Assembly (NCBI RefSeq): GCF_003315295.1
Contig: NZ_QNRI01000002.1
Location: forward strand, 496,001 to 560,000
Length of the DNA stretch: 64,000 nucleotides
Reading direction: 5' to 3'
DNA from: Paraliobacillus ryukyuensis
GTDB lineage: Bacteria; Bacillota; Bacilli; Bacillales; Amphibacillaceae
The translations under genes were made by a program, and so were the position numbers. The notes under the pieces are model-generated. The model was given only the letters and a program-made list of their open reading frames with translations. It did not search any database and was not told where the DNA came from. The first letter of the stretch is position 1, and every line of letters starts with the position of its first letter. Positions 34,966 through 43,530 of the stretch are shown in pieces.

Positions 34966-36423
34966 TTGTTCAACCATTTTAAAGACCTTCGTCAAAAGCG
35001 ACCTTCTACTGATTTTTCCTATTTACCACAAGGTGAGTCAGTCAACACAGATTATCCCAACATCGAATCGCTAGCCAAGCAATTAGCCGGCAAATTACTA
35101 CTTCGGGAAGAACTTCCTCTTGAAGCTAACCAACTAAACGCCCTTTTAGAAAAAAATCTCATCGAAACGATTCCGTCAATCACAACCAAACCACTACAAT
35201 GTAGAAGGTGCGGTAACCAAGATGCTTCTTTATTTGGAAAAATTCCTTGCGCGCGATGCAATAAGACACACTTCTATTGTAGAAACTGTATTCAAATGGG
35301 GCGCGTAATGGAATGCACACCGCTCTATTGTTGGACAGGTCCGCCACCAGAGTTTCCAATTCCAAAGCAGATTTGTGCTTGGGATGGAAAACTGACACCG
35401 GCACAAGCACAAGCAGCCCAGCGAATAACAGAAGCAATGGAGCAAAGCAACACGGAATTACTATGTTGGGCAGTATGTGGCGCTGGAAAAACGGAGATGT
35501 TATTTCAAGGCATCACGAAAGCCTTGGCTCAAGGAAAACACATTTGTTTAGCAACGCCTCGAGCCGATGTTGTCCGCGAACTATTACCTCGCCTCCAAAA
35601 AGCCTTTCCGCAGACAACGATTACAGGATTGTATGGTGGATCTGAAGACAAACAAACACCAGCTCCTTTTGTGATTGCAACCACGCATCAATTACTGCGA
35701 TATGCCCGTGCGTTTGATGTGATTATCATCGATGAAATAGATGCGTTTCCGTATCATGCCGATCCAAAGCTTTCGTTTGTAACCACTAGAGCAGCCAAAC
35801 TACAAGCAACTTTCATCTATTTAACAGCCACACCTCGAAAAGACTTACAACGACGAATCAAAAGCAAATCGTTGCCAACTGTTTTTGTCCCACTGCGTTT
35901 CCATGGTCATCCACTACCAGAGCCACAACTCGTTTTATCATTCACACTACACAAAGCATTAGCCAGGAACCAACTTCCACAAGGTTTTTGGTCTTGGTAT
36001 CAGAAACGAACCCATCCAGCCAGACAACTTTTACTGTTCATTCCAACGATTGCACAAACCACCCAATTACTACCTTCATTAAAAAAACAACTTCCAAACC
36101 ACACGATTGAAGCGGTTCACGCCAATGACAACGATCGCGAAGAAAAAATTCAACACTTTCGTGCCAAACAAATTACGCTTTTACTAACAACGACAATCTT
36201 AGAAAGAGGCGTTACTTTCCCTTCTGTTGATGTAGCAATTATTGATGCAGGACATGCTGTGTTTGATCAAGCAGCACTGATTCAAATGGCGGGAAGAGCA
36301 GGTCGAAGTCCAGATGATCCAACCGGAGAAGTGATTTTTTTACATGATGGTAAAACAGAAGCAATGCTCGAAGCAAAACGAATGATCCAACAAATGAATC
36401 AAAGGGGGAGAACAATTGACTAA
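34966..36423 (+). CDS. comFA: Competence DNA helicase ComFA
   Basis: DEAD-type ATPase that helps pull single-stranded DNA into the cell during transformation. A four-cysteine zinc module (CRRCGN, CARCNK, CRNC) near residues 75-110 precedes the helicase core with Walker A CGAGKTEM, DEID box, LTATPRK (motif III), and QMAGRAGRSPDDP (motif VI). The start is uncertain: the best ribosome site (AAAGGAG) points to ATG 34959, which is out of frame and ends after seven codons (MSIVQPF). In-frame choices are GTG 34954, inside the ribosome site, and TTG 34966, used here. Removing one T from 34977-34980 would join the ATG to comFA. The comFC start overlaps its stop. Confidence 0.9.
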   Translation: MFNHFKDLRQKRPSTDFSYLPQGESVNTDYPNIESLAKQLAGKLLLREELPLEANQLNALLEKNLIETIPSITTKPLQCRRCGNQDASLFGKIPCARCNKTHFYCRNCIQMGRVMECTPLYCWTGPPPEFPIPKQICAWDGKLTPAQAQAAQRITEAMEQSNTELLCWAVCGAGKTEMLFQGITKALAQGKHICLATPRADVVRELLPRLQKAFPQTTITGLYGGSEDKQTPAPFVIATTHQLLRYARAFDVIIIDEIDAFPYHADPKLSFVTTRAAKLQATFIYLTATPRKDLQRRIKSKSLPTVFVPLRFHGHPLPEPQLVLSFTLHKALARNQLPQGFWSWYQKRTHPARQLLLFIPTIAQTTQLLPSLKKQLPNHTIEAVHANDNDREEKIQHFRAKQITLLLTTTILERGVTFPSVDVAIIDAGHAVFDQAALIQMAGRAGRSPDDPTGEVIFLHDGKTEAMLEAKRMIQQMNQRGRTID

Positions 36424-37111
36424 TTGTCTATGGTGTAACAAAGCAAATGAACCAAATGTGACATGGAAAAACTTTTTCATTCCAGATAAACCTGATCCAC
36501 TCTGCACAACATGTCGAGCAAACTTACAACCTATTTCGAAAATAGCTTGTACCAGTTGTGGCAGACCGGGTGAATCAGTAACAAATGCCAATTCGTTATG
36601 TCGCGATTGTGAACGATGGCAGCAACAACGTGCAAGTCTTTTGCAAAATCGTTCGGTTTATCCGTACAATGAAACGATGCAAGCGATGATTGCACAGTGG
36701 AAATATCGGGGAGACTATTGCCTAATCGAAGCATTCCAAGAACAAATTCGGCAACAGTTCTCAGTTCATTATGCAAAATTGAGGAAGAATTATATCCTTG
36801 TTCCTATTCCGCTTAGCCGAGAACGGTTACACGAACGAGCATTTAATCAAGCGGAAGCCATTGCAAAGTTACTACCTTTTCCAAGTAGACATTTGCTAGC
36901 GCGCAGGCATGGCGAAAAGCAATCGAAAAAATCCAGAAAAGCACGTATCGCTAGTCCCAATCCATTCCAGCTAGTCGCAGCAGAACAATCACAAGCGACT
37001 ATCCTGTTAGTTGATGATGTTTATACGACTGGCGCAACATTACATCATGCGGCTAGCCTATTAAATCAAGCGAGACATCACGATATTTTCACTTTCACCT
37101 TAGCTAGATAA
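36416..37111 (+). CDS. comFC: Competence protein ComFC, phosphoribosyltransferase-like
   Basis: Partner of ComFA in DNA uptake. The N-terminal zinc finger has C-x2-C pairs (CLWC, CTTC, CTSC, CRDC). The C-terminal half has a PRTase type I fold with the PRPP-binding loop ILLVDDVYTTGATL, and RERGFNQAE-like RLHERAFNQAEAIA. The TTG start at 36416 is preceded by AAAGGGGGAG and lies eight bases inside comFA, indicating coupled translation. Length (231 aa) is normal. Confidence 0.9.
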   Translation: MTNCLWCNKANEPNVTWKNFFIPDKPDPLCTTCRANLQPISKIACTSCGRPGESVTNANSLCRDCERWQQQRASLLQNRSVYPYNETMQAMIAQWKYRGDYCLIEAFQEQIRQQFSVHYAKLRKNYILVPIPLSRERLHERAFNQAEAIAKLLPFPSRHLLARRHGEKQSKKSRKARIASPNPFQLVAAEQSQATILLVDDVYTTGATLHHAASLLNQARHHDIFTFTLAR

Positions 37112-37197
37112 TAATTTCCTACAAACTGCCTATTTATAATTCGAAAATCCCACCGATATATATGATATAATAATTTAGATAAAGGGTGGGCGTCCTT

Positions 37198-37632
37198 ATG
37201 GGCCAACTAGATAATTGCAAAAGCTGTGGAAAATTATTTGTACGAACTACCGCAAATGAAGTATGTCCAGAATGTCGAAAAGAAGAAGAAAAGAAATTTC
37301 AAATTGTATATGAATTTATGCGAAAACGTGTCAATCGTGAAGCAACCATACCAGAAATTACTGAAGCAACTGGTGTCGAAGAAGATTTGATTATTAAATT
37401 TGTTCGGGAAAAGCGATTGCGAGCGTCACAATTTCCAAACTTAAGTTATCCATGTGAAAAATGCGGGAAAGATATACAAGAAGGTAAGCTTTGTGAGGAG
37501 TGTTCGAAAGAGCTGTCTGATGCACTAGCCTATCAAGACCAAATTGATCAAGTGGAAGAACGTAATAAACAAATGGAGCGTGACAGAACACAAACATATT
37601 ACTCAGTAAAAGGACAAAACAAAAAGAATTAA
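37198..37632 (+). CDS. yvyF: YvyF/TIGR03826-type flagellar operon protein
   Basis: A 144-aa protein conserved at this place in flagellar loci of Bacilli. It has an N-terminal C-x2-C...C-x2-C ribbon (CKSCGK, CPECRK), a helical middle resembling a winged helix (EITEATGVEEDLIIKFVREKRL) and a second ribbon (CEKCGK, CEEC). Thought to be linked with flagellar gene control; exact role unknown. ATG 37198 has AAGGGTGGG at good spacing and is preferred over GTG 37186. Its stop codon overlaps the -35 box of the flgM promoter. Confidence 0.85.
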   Translation: MGQLDNCKSCGKLFVRTTANEVCPECRKEEEKKFQIVYEFMRKRVNREATIPEITEATGVEEDLIIKFVREKRLRASQFPNLSYPCEKCGKDIQEGKLCEECSKELSDALAYQDQIDQVEERNKQMERDRTQTYYSVKGQNKKN

Positions 37633-37656
37633 ACTTTTTTGTTTGGGTGACGATAT
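37630..37656 (+). promoter_or_regulatory. Sigma-D promoter of flgM operon
   Basis: TAAA (37630-37633), exactly 15 bp, then GACGATAT (37649-37656). The sigma-D consensus is TAAA-N15-GCCGATAT, so the match is 11 of 12 bases. It overlaps the yvyF stop codon. Confidence 0.8.
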
Positions 37657-37715
37657 AGTTAAAGAGATAAAAAAACAGTGAATTGGCAGATTTAAGTGAA
37701 AGAGGGTGATGGTTA

Positions 37716-37976
37716 ATGAAAATTTATGGACCGAATCATACTAATTTCAACCCCTATCAAAAACAAATGAACAAGCAATCAGAGATAGATACATCGAAAC
37801 GAGTTCAGTCAGATAAACTTCAGATCTCCGAGCAAGCAATGAAAATGCAAGAGAGTGACAAAGTACAACCTCAACGTGAAGCTCGTGTAAATGAAATTAA
37901 GCAAGCGGTTGAAAATGGAACATACGAGATAGCACCAAAACAAACAGCAGAGAAACTACTTCAATTTTGGAAGTAA
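37716..37976 (+). CDS. flgM: Anti-sigma-D factor FlgM
   Basis: Small protein (86 aa) that binds sigma-D and blocks late flagellar transcription until hook-basal body completion. The N-terminal half is polar and probably disordered; the C-terminal sigma-binding helices are visible as REARVNEIKQAVENGTYEIA then TAEKLLQFW. GAGGGTGAT precedes the ATG. It is transcribed from its own sigma-D promoter, which creates the usual feedback loop. A weak hairpin (AGGGAG/CTCCCT, 37989-38013) lies between it and flgN. Confidence 0.9.
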   Translation: MKIYGPNHTNFNPYQKQMNKQSEIDTSKRVQSDKLQISEQAMKMQESDKVQPQREARVNEIKQAVENGTYEIAPKQTAEKLLQFWK

Positions 37977-38039
37977 GTCTAACAGTCAAGGGAGGCTATA
38001 TCATGGTCTCCCTATTGGTTTAGAGGAGGAATATTGTTC

Positions 38040-38522
38040 ATGGCAATTGAGCATGTAATTGATTCATTGAAACAATTACAACAACTTCATCAGAATTTGT
38101 TAGCTATTTCAAAGGATAAAACAGATGTCCTGAAAAAAGGCGATATCGACGGATTACAAGCATTGCTGAAACAAGAAAGAAAGTATGTAAAAGCTATTAA
38201 TCAAGTTGAACAAGCTCGAATTGATGCCACAAAAGACTGGGCAAAAGCACAAGGCTTAGATCCAGAAGAAGCGACAGCAACAGATATGTTAAAACATATG
38301 CAAGATACAGAAACGAAAAATACGTTAGAAGAGCTAACAACTGCATTAGCTAATCATTTGCTAGAATTAAAGCAACAAGAAGCATTAAACCAACAACTAA
38401 CACAACAATCGTTACAATTTGTTCAATTGTCATTAGATATGATTTCGCCAACGATTGAAAATTTCAATTATGGGAAACAACAACAAACCAATAAGCGATC
38501 AGTTTTTGATTCAAAGGCATAG
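38040..38522 (+). CDS. flgN: FlgN-type flagellar chaperone (YvyG)
   Basis: A helical 160-aa protein between flgM and flgK, the place of FlgN, which chaperones the hook-associated proteins FlgK and FlgL for export. Long amphipathic coiled-coil helices are apparent (LKQLQQLHQNLLAISKDKTD, then LLKQERKYVKAINQVEQAR). A TTG at 38034 is only four bases from the AGGAGG; ATG 38040 is preferred. Sequence identity in this family is low, so the call leans on position. Confidence 0.85.
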   Translation: MAIEHVIDSLKQLQQLHQNLLAISKDKTDVLKKGDIDGLQALLKQERKYVKAINQVEQARIDATKDWAKAQGLDPEEATATDMLKHMQDTETKNTLEELTTALANHLLELKQQEALNQQLTQQSLQFVQLSLDMISPTIENFNYGKQQQTNKRSVFDSKA

Positions 38523-38534
38523 GGAGGAAAACGC

Positions 38535-40040
38535 ATGACTTCAACATTTCATGGATTAGAAGTTGCCAGACGAGCATTAAGTGCACAACAGACTGCTCTA
38601 TATACGACATCTCATAATATTTCAAATGCTAATACAGAAGGGTATACCAGACAGCGTGTTAACTTTGAACAGATTTCAACATTAACAACTTCACGTTATA
38701 CGGAAGGTGTTAAATCTGAGATTGGTAGTGGAGTAGAAGAAGGGTCAATCCAACGAATTCGTGATCGCTTTATTGACAAGCAGTTCCGAGCAGAGAACGG
38801 AAAGCTTGGTTATTACGAACAGCGAGCGGATGCACTTAAACAAGTGGAAGATCTCTTAAATGAACCATCTGATGAAGGACTAGCAAAGGTTATGGACCAA
38901 TTCTACGGTTCATTGCAGGACTTAGCGACGAATCCAGAAGATGATGGTGCACGATCTGTGGTAGCCCAACGAGGTTTAGGTGTGGCAGATGCATTGAATT
39001 ATTTAAACACGTCTTTAAATAAAGTTCGCGATGATCTAAAGTATCAAACAGATGTCATGCAAAAAGATATGAATTCTGTTATTAAGCAAATTAATGATGT
39101 GAATAAAGAAATTAAAGGGCTAGAACCACATGGACATGTACCAAATGATTTATATGATGAGCGTGACCGATTATTAGATGAGTTATCTTCCATGGCAGAT
39201 ATAGATGTTAGTTATCAAGACAGTGACGGTAATCCTAGTTCGATAGCAGAGGGGATTGCAACAGTAACATTAAAAGATGCTGGTACACCGGTAACACTGG
39301 TTAATGGACAAGACGGTTCTGTAAACCTGTTAGAAGTACAATATGATGGGGATAATAACGTGAATAACCTTCAATTCACGAACTCAGAAGATGGAACTAT
39401 CACAAATATAGCTGCCAATGACTTTGAATCTCAAGGAGAGATGAAAGGTTTAATCGAAATGAATGGATATGTTGATGGTGGAGGAGATACAGTAGGCTAT
39501 TTCAACCAGATCATTAGTGATATCGATACAATGGCACAAGAATTTGCCACTGCATTTAATACAGTTCATCAAGGCGGTACAGATTTGAATGGTGATGCTG
39601 GAATTGATTTTTTTCAATTTGACCCGACTTCCCCTGCAGGAACACTTACGGTGAATCAAACAATTATAGACGATCCTAATCTAATCGCAGCCAGTCAAAA
39701 TGGCGATGCTGGTGATAACGGAAACGCGGTCGATTTATCTCATGTTTTTGATGAAGAACTTGGCGGACTAGGTGACAAATCAACTAGAGGTTTTTATGAA
39801 TCTATGATTGGTGATCTGGGTGTAGTGACACAAGAAGCAAATCGAATGGTTACAAACGCAATGACACTTAGACAACAAGTAGAAGAAAATCGACAATCCG
39901 TAAGTGCTGTTTCTCTTGATGAAGAAATGACGAATATGATCAAATTTCAGCATGCATATAACGCAGCAGCTCGGAGTATGACAACAATAGATGAAACGCT
40001 CGATCGAATTATTAACAATATGGGATTAGTAGGGAGGTAA
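38535..40040 (+). CDS. flgK: Flagellar hook-associated protein FlgK (HAP1)
   Basis: Joins the hook to the filament. The N-terminal rod/hook motif GLEVARRALSAQQTALYTTS followed by HNISNANTEGYTRQR, and the C-terminal motif VSLDEEMTNMIKFQHAYNAA with ARSMTTIDETLDRIINNMG, are diagnostic. The 501-aa protein has an acidic variable middle. GGGAGG precedes the ATG; the next gene follows after six bases. Confidence 0.95.
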   Translation: MTSTFHGLEVARRALSAQQTALYTTSHNISNANTEGYTRQRVNFEQISTLTTSRYTEGVKSEIGSGVEEGSIQRIRDRFIDKQFRAENGKLGYYEQRADALKQVEDLLNEPSDEGLAKVMDQFYGSLQDLATNPEDDGARSVVAQRGLGVADALNYLNTSLNKVRDDLKYQTDVMQKDMNSVIKQINDVNKEIKGLEPHGHVPNDLYDERDRLLDELSSMADIDVSYQDSDGNPSSIAEGIATVTLKDAGTPVTLVNGQDGSVNLLEVQYDGDNNVNNLQFTNSEDGTITNIAANDFESQGEMKGLIEMNGYVDGGGDTVGYFNQIISDIDTMAQEFATAFNTVHQGGTDLNGDAGIDFFQFDPTSPAGTLTVNQTIIDDPNLIAASQNGDAGDNGNAVDLSHVFDEELGGLGDKSTRGFYESMIGDLGVVTQEANRMVTNAMTLRQQVEENRQSVSAVSLDEEMTNMIKFQHAYNAAARSMTTIDETLDRIINNMGLVGR

Positions 40041-40046
40041 TTAATA

Positions 40047-40973
40047 ATGCGAGTTACGCAAAATATGCTTTCTAATAATATGCTTCGAAATTTGAGTAAT
40101 AGTTATAGTAATCTTGATAAATACATGGAGCAACTTTCGACTGGCAAAAAAATCACTCGTCCATCACAAGATCCTGTCGTGGCGATGAAAGGCGTCAATT
40201 ACCGTACACAAGTAGCTGACATTGAACAATTTGAGCGTAATATGAGTGAAGTGAATAATTGGACGGATAATACCGATGCTGCACTAAGTGAAGCAAATAA
40301 AGTATTGCAACGAATGAGAGAATTAGCTGTCCAAGCAAGTAATGGAACTTATGAAGAAGGACAACGAACTAATATTGCTGAAGAAATTGATCAACTAAAA
40401 GCACAACTAGTGGAAGTAGCGAATACGCAAGTGAATAATAAATATCTTTTTAATGGAACGAAAACAACAGGCACCGAGCGAGCTGGAGAAATGACTCCGC
40501 CTGTCATAGTTGATGGTGCTGGAAATGTAGATTTAGCTGAAGTAACAAACAATCTTGCAGACATGAATGATGTATATATTGAGGTATCAAAAGGAACAAA
40601 GATACAGGTTAACTCGAATCCGAACGATGTCTTCACTCGAGAACTATTTGAAGATATCGAGTCATTTTCTAATGCTTTACGTTCTGGTGTTCCAGATGAT
40701 CAACTGAGTGCTCATATCGGGGTAATCGAGTCACATGCTGAACAGGTTATTAATGAACGAGCAAATATAGGGGCTAAAATGAATCGTGTGGAATTAATTG
40801 AAGACCGATTAAGCAATCAAAGGGTTTCAGCCAAAAGTATGATGTCAGATAATGAGGATGCAGATATCGAAGAAGTGATTATTAATCTGACAACCCAGGA
40901 GAGTATTCATAGAGCAGCTCTTAGTTCTGGTTCTCGAGTGATTCAACCAACTCTATTAGATTTCTTGAGATAA
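40047..40973 (+). CDS. flgL: Flagellar hook-associated protein FlgL (HAP3)
   Basis: Flagellin-like adaptor between FlgK and the filament, 308 aa. The N-terminus (MRVTQNMLSNNMLRNLSNSY, then QLSTGKKITRPSQDPV) and the helical C-terminus (LTTQESIHRAALSSGSRVIQ) fit the family. GGGAGG precedes the ATG. It is in the flgM-flgN-flgK-flgL run, with a possible attenuating hairpin just after the stop. Confidence 0.94.
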   Translation: MRVTQNMLSNNMLRNLSNSYSNLDKYMEQLSTGKKITRPSQDPVVAMKGVNYRTQVADIEQFERNMSEVNNWTDNTDAALSEANKVLQRMRELAVQASNGTYEEGQRTNIAEEIDQLKAQLVEVANTQVNNKYLFNGTKTTGTERAGEMTPPVIVDGAGNVDLAEVTNNLADMNDVYIEVSKGTKIQVNSNPNDVFTRELFEDIESFSNALRSGVPDDQLSAHIGVIESHAEQVINERANIGAKMNRVELIEDRLSNQRVSAKSMMSDNEDADIEEVIINLTTQESIHRAALSSGSRVIQPTLLDFLR

Positions 40974-40981
40974 ACATAAAA

Positions 40982-41011
40982 GACTTGTCGCAATTATGTG
41001 ACAAGCCTTTT
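40982..41011 (+). terminator. Hairpin with T-run between flgL and yviE
   Basis: CTTGTC (40984-40989) pairs with GACAAG (41000-41005), followed by CCTTTTTA. Short stem; it may partly terminate or process the operon transcript. Confidence 0.5.
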
Positions 41012-41041
41012 TATTACGGAAGGATAAGGAGGATTAGATTG

Positions 41042-41632
41042 ATGGATTTACCGCAAATAAGAATAAATTCACAACCAGCACTTATCTCAATTCAGACAAA
41101 TAATGCCCAACAAAGCATTCAACAACCAAAAGCAACACAACAAATTAGTCAACCCAAAGCGGATGTTCAAATCGAAAAGACACCATCTAAATTAACGATA
41201 GATCAGACGCAGGCATGGAATGACATGGGGCTAAAAAGTGCCATTGTTGCACAAGAAGAGGCTGCAAGAGAAGGCTATCAAAAGGTCATGCAAGGGATTG
41301 CTCGTAGAACACGTCAAGGGGAGCAATTGATGAAAATTGAGAACAATAGTAAACCGATCCCAAACCAAGCTATTGAAAACGGGCATCGAAAACAAAAAAG
41401 TTTTAATATAGGATGGATCCCATCTGTATTTTCCGTCTCAACAGACTATCGTCCTGCAGAGATAGATATAAGTGTACAAGTTAACCAACCAATCATAAAT
41501 CATACACCTAATAAACCTGTTTTCCAATATCAACGTGGTGCAGTAGAGACTGGAATCCGGCAAGAGGCAGATTTACAGATTGATTTTGAAAACCTTAAAT
41601 TTCACGGTATAAACTATGAAATGTTTATCTAA
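41042..41632 (+). CDS. yviE: YviE-like flagellar-locus protein
   Basis: A 196-aa protein at the position of B. subtilis yviE, between flgL and fliW (DUF6470-type). It starts MDLPQIRINSQPALISIQ, has a Gln-rich region near residues 20-45, and a helical AREGYQKVMQGIARRTRQGE segment. The function is unknown. AAGGAGG precedes the ATG at 41042; the frame extends 19 codons upstream into the terminator hairpin, which is not credible as coding. Confidence 0.8.
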   Translation: MDLPQIRINSQPALISIQTNNAQQSIQQPKATQQISQPKADVQIEKTPSKLTIDQTQAWNDMGLKSAIVAQEEAAREGYQKVMQGIARRTRQGEQLMKIENNSKPIPNQAIENGHRKQKSFNIGWIPSVFSVSTDYRPAEIDISVQVNQPIINHTPNKPVFQYQRGAVETGIRQEADLQIDFENLKFHGINYEMFI

Positions 41633-41647
41633 AGGGAGGTAATGTTT

Positions 41648-42091
41648 ATGAAGATACAAACGAAATATCATGGAGAGATAGAGATAACCAATGATGAAGT
41701 TATCAATTTTTTTAAGGGGATTCCAGGATTTTCTGATGAGGATAAATTTATCTTACTTGATTTACAAGAAAACAGCTTATTTCAAGTGTTGCAATCAATC
41801 AAAACAAAAGATCTTGGTTTTATAGTAATTGATCCGTACCATGTCTATAGTGATTATGCTTTTGATTTAGATGATCAAACAGTAGAAAATTTGGAAATAA
41901 CATCACCAGAGCAGGTTAAAGTATTGGCGATTGTTTCAGTAGAAGATCCTTTTGAAAAAAGCACGCTTAATTTACAAGCACCTCTTGTAATAAATCAAGT
42001 AAATCTTTGTGCAAAACAATATGTAACAAACGATAAGAATCATTTTATCAAAGCACCACTTCAGCCTTTGAAGCAAAGGAGTGAAGAGTAA
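41648..42091 (+). CDS. fliW: Flagellar assembly factor FliW
   Basis: FliW binds cytoplasmic flagellin and, when free, sequesters CsrA, thereby relieving repression of hag translation. Conserved sequences are [32 protein letters not shown] and [12 protein letters not shown]. From ATG 41648 it is 147 aa; an ATG at 41642 lies only two or three bases from the GGAGG. Its stop overlaps the csrA start by one base (TAATG). Confidence 0.93.
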   Translation: MKIQTKYHGEIEITNDEVINFFKGIPGFSDEDKFILLDLQENSLFQVLQSIKTKDLGFIVIDPYHVYSDYAFDLDDQTVENLEITSPEQVKVLAIVSVEDPFEKSTLNLQAPLVINQVNLCAKQYVTNDKNHFIKAPLQPLKQRSEE

Positions 42092-42309
42092 TGCTTGTGT
42101 TAACAAGGAAGTTAAATGAAACGATTCAAATCGGTGAAGATATTGAGATAAAAGTTGTTGATATCGATGGCGATCAAATCAAATTAGGTATTTCGGCACC
42201 TAAACATATAGAAATTCATCGAAAAGAGATCTACCTTGCTATTCAAGAAGAAAATAGTCGTGCAGCATCTGTTTCAAATGATCTATTAAAAATTTTAAAA
42301 AAAGATTAA
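42091..42309 (+). CDS. csrA: Carbon storage regulator CsrA
   Basis: Dimeric RNA-binding translational repressor, 72 aa. The family core is fully conserved: [20 protein letters not shown], then [22 protein letters not shown]. Its target is immediately downstream: the hag leader carries a consensus CsrA hairpin at 42401. Overlap with fliW suggests coupled synthesis of repressor and antagonist. Confidence 0.96.
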   Translation: MLVLTRKLNETIQIGEDIEIKVVDIDGDQIKLGISAPKHIEIHRKEIYLAIQEENSRAASVSNDLLKILKKD

Positions 42310-42317
42310 AAAATACT

Positions 42318-42344
42318 TAAACATTTTAAATACTATACCGATAT
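42318..42344 (+). promoter_or_regulatory. Sigma-D promoter of hag
   Basis: TAAA (42318-42321), 15 bp, ACCGATAT (42337-42344); 11 of 12 bases match the sigma-D consensus. Located about 100 bp upstream of hag. Confidence 0.85.
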
Positions 42345-42363
42345 TATTAATGTACAGCTGGTT

Positions 42364-42389
42364 GAACTAAAAAGCGGCCGCTTTAGTTC
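42364..42389 (+). promoter_or_regulatory. Stable hairpin in hag 5' leader
   Basis: GAACTAAA (42364-42371) and TTTAGTTC (42382-42389) pair, and the inner GCGGCCGC continues the stem with a two-A bulge. It would lie 12-20 nt from the 5' end of the sigma-D transcript, a place where hairpins often stabilise mRNA. Confidence 0.6.
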
Positions 42390-42400
42390 ACTCGGTTAAC

Positions 42401-42414
42401 CCACAAGGATGTGG
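42401..42414 (+). promoter_or_regulatory. CsrA-binding hairpin in hag leader
   Basis: CCACA-AGGA-TGTGG is a five-base-pair stem displaying AGGA in the loop. ACAAGGATGT matches the CsrA SELEX consensus (ACARGGAUGU) without mismatch. The second GGA is in the Shine-Dalgarno AAGGAGG at 42434-42440, giving the two-site arrangement known for B. subtilis hag. Confidence 0.82.
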
Positions 42415-42446
42415 AATATAATTAAACACTCAAGGAGGAATTACAA

Positions 42447-43313
42447 GTGAGAATTAATCACAATATTGCGGCGTTAAACACACACCGCCAACTAACAGGT
42501 AACAACAGTGCAGTACAAGGTTCATTAGAAAAATTATCTTCAGGTCTTCGTATTAACAAAGCAGGAGATGACGCAGCAGGTCTTGCAATCTCTGAAAAAA
42601 TGCGTGGTCAAATCCGTGGTCTTGAAATGGCTTCTAAAAACTCTCAAGATGGTATTTCTTTAATTCAAACAGCTGAAGGTGCTTTAACTGAAACTCATGC
42701 AATCCTACAACGTATGCGTGAATTGACTGTACAAGCTGGAAACGAAGGTACTCAAGAGAGTGAAGATTTACAAGCAATTCAAGATGAAATTAATGAATTA
42801 ACAAAAGAAATCGATGGTATTTCTGATCGTACAGCATTTAACGGTAAAACATTATTGGATGGAACATATGCTACAAGTGGTGGTAGTGGTTCATTAACAT
42901 TCCAAATCGGTGCTAATCAAGGTGAACAATTAACAATTAACATCGAAGATATGAGTGCTGAAGCATTAACAGTTGGAAATGCAAGTGGTGGCTCTGCTAT
43001 TGATGTAACTAGCTTTGCTGGTGACTCAGGTGCAGCATTTGATACTGCTCTTGGACTTGTAGATGATGCAATTGCTTCAGTTTCAGCTGAACGTTCTAAA
43101 TTAGGTGCAACTCAAAATCGTCTAGAGCACACTATTAACAACTTAGGTGCTTCACAAGAAAACCTAACAGCTGCGGAATCTCGTATCCGTGACGTAGACA
43201 TGGCGAAAGAAATGATGGCTTTCACTAAGAATAATATTCTTACACAAGCTTCTCAATCTATGTTGGCACAAGCTAACCAACAACCACAAGGTGTACTTCA
43301 ATTATTACAATAA
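42447..43313 (+). CDS. hag: Flagellin Hag
   Basis: Filament subunit, 288 aa. N-terminal D0/D1 (MRINHNIAALNTHRQL, LEKLSSGLRINKAGDDAAGL) and C-terminal D1/D0 (AESRIRDVDMAKEMMAFTKN, ending QANQQPQGVLQLLQ) are canonical. The central variable region is short and rich in Ser, Thr and Gly, offering sites for O-glycosylation by the island downstream. The start is GTG with AAGGAGG upstream. Expression is set by sigma-D and by CsrA/FliW at the leader. A good terminator follows. Confidence 0.97.
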   Translation: MRINHNIAALNTHRQLTGNNSAVQGSLEKLSSGLRINKAGDDAAGLAISEKMRGQIRGLEMASKNSQDGISLIQTAEGALTETHAILQRMRELTVQAGNEGTQESEDLQAIQDEINELTKEIDGISDRTAFNGKTLLDGTYATSGGSGSLTFQIGANQGEQLTINIEDMSAEALTVGNASGGSAIDVTSFAGDSGAAFDTALGLVDDAIASVSAERSKLGATQNRLEHTINNLGASQENLTAAESRIRDVDMAKEMMAFTKNNILTQASQSMLAQANQQPQGVLQLLQ

Positions 43314-43324
43314 TTGATAACAGT

Positions 43325-43358
43325 AAAAGGTCATCTATTTATAGATGGCCTTTTTTGT
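43325..43358 (+). terminator. Terminator after hag
   Basis: A stem of about 12 bp with one G-U (43325-43337 with the arm ending 43354) and a tiny loop runs into TTTTTTGTTTTT. Confidence 0.88.
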
Positions 43359-43464
43359 TTTTCGATTACTAGTTAATATACCTATATCAATTAAACATGG
43401 ATCATTCTAACTAGTATATAGTACTCAAAAATTAATTACATAAGTTTTTGCTAATTGAATAGCA

Positions 43465-43494
43465 TTGAATTATCAACAAATTTGTCGATATAAT
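43465..43494 (+). promoter_or_regulatory. Sigma-A promoter of the glycosylation island
   Basis: TTGAAT (43465-43470), 18 bp, TATAAT (43489-43494). GTCGATAT at 43484-43491 resembles a sigma-D -10 but no TAAA lies 15 bp upstream, so sigma-A is the better call. The next gene starts at 43531. Confidence 0.6.
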
Positions 43495-43530
43495 AGAAGA
43501 AAGATGAAAATAAAAATGGGGTAATTAATT

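Noticed and set aside
42374-42381. GCGGCCGC as a cloning or vector remnant
   Set aside because: It is the apex of a native hairpin whose arms extend 8 bp on each side in the hag leader; nothing vector-like is nearby.
43484-43491. GTCGATAT as sigma-D -10 of the glycosylation operon
   Set aside because: No TAAA occurs 14-16 bp upstream, whereas TTGAAT-N18-TATAAT fits sigma-A well.
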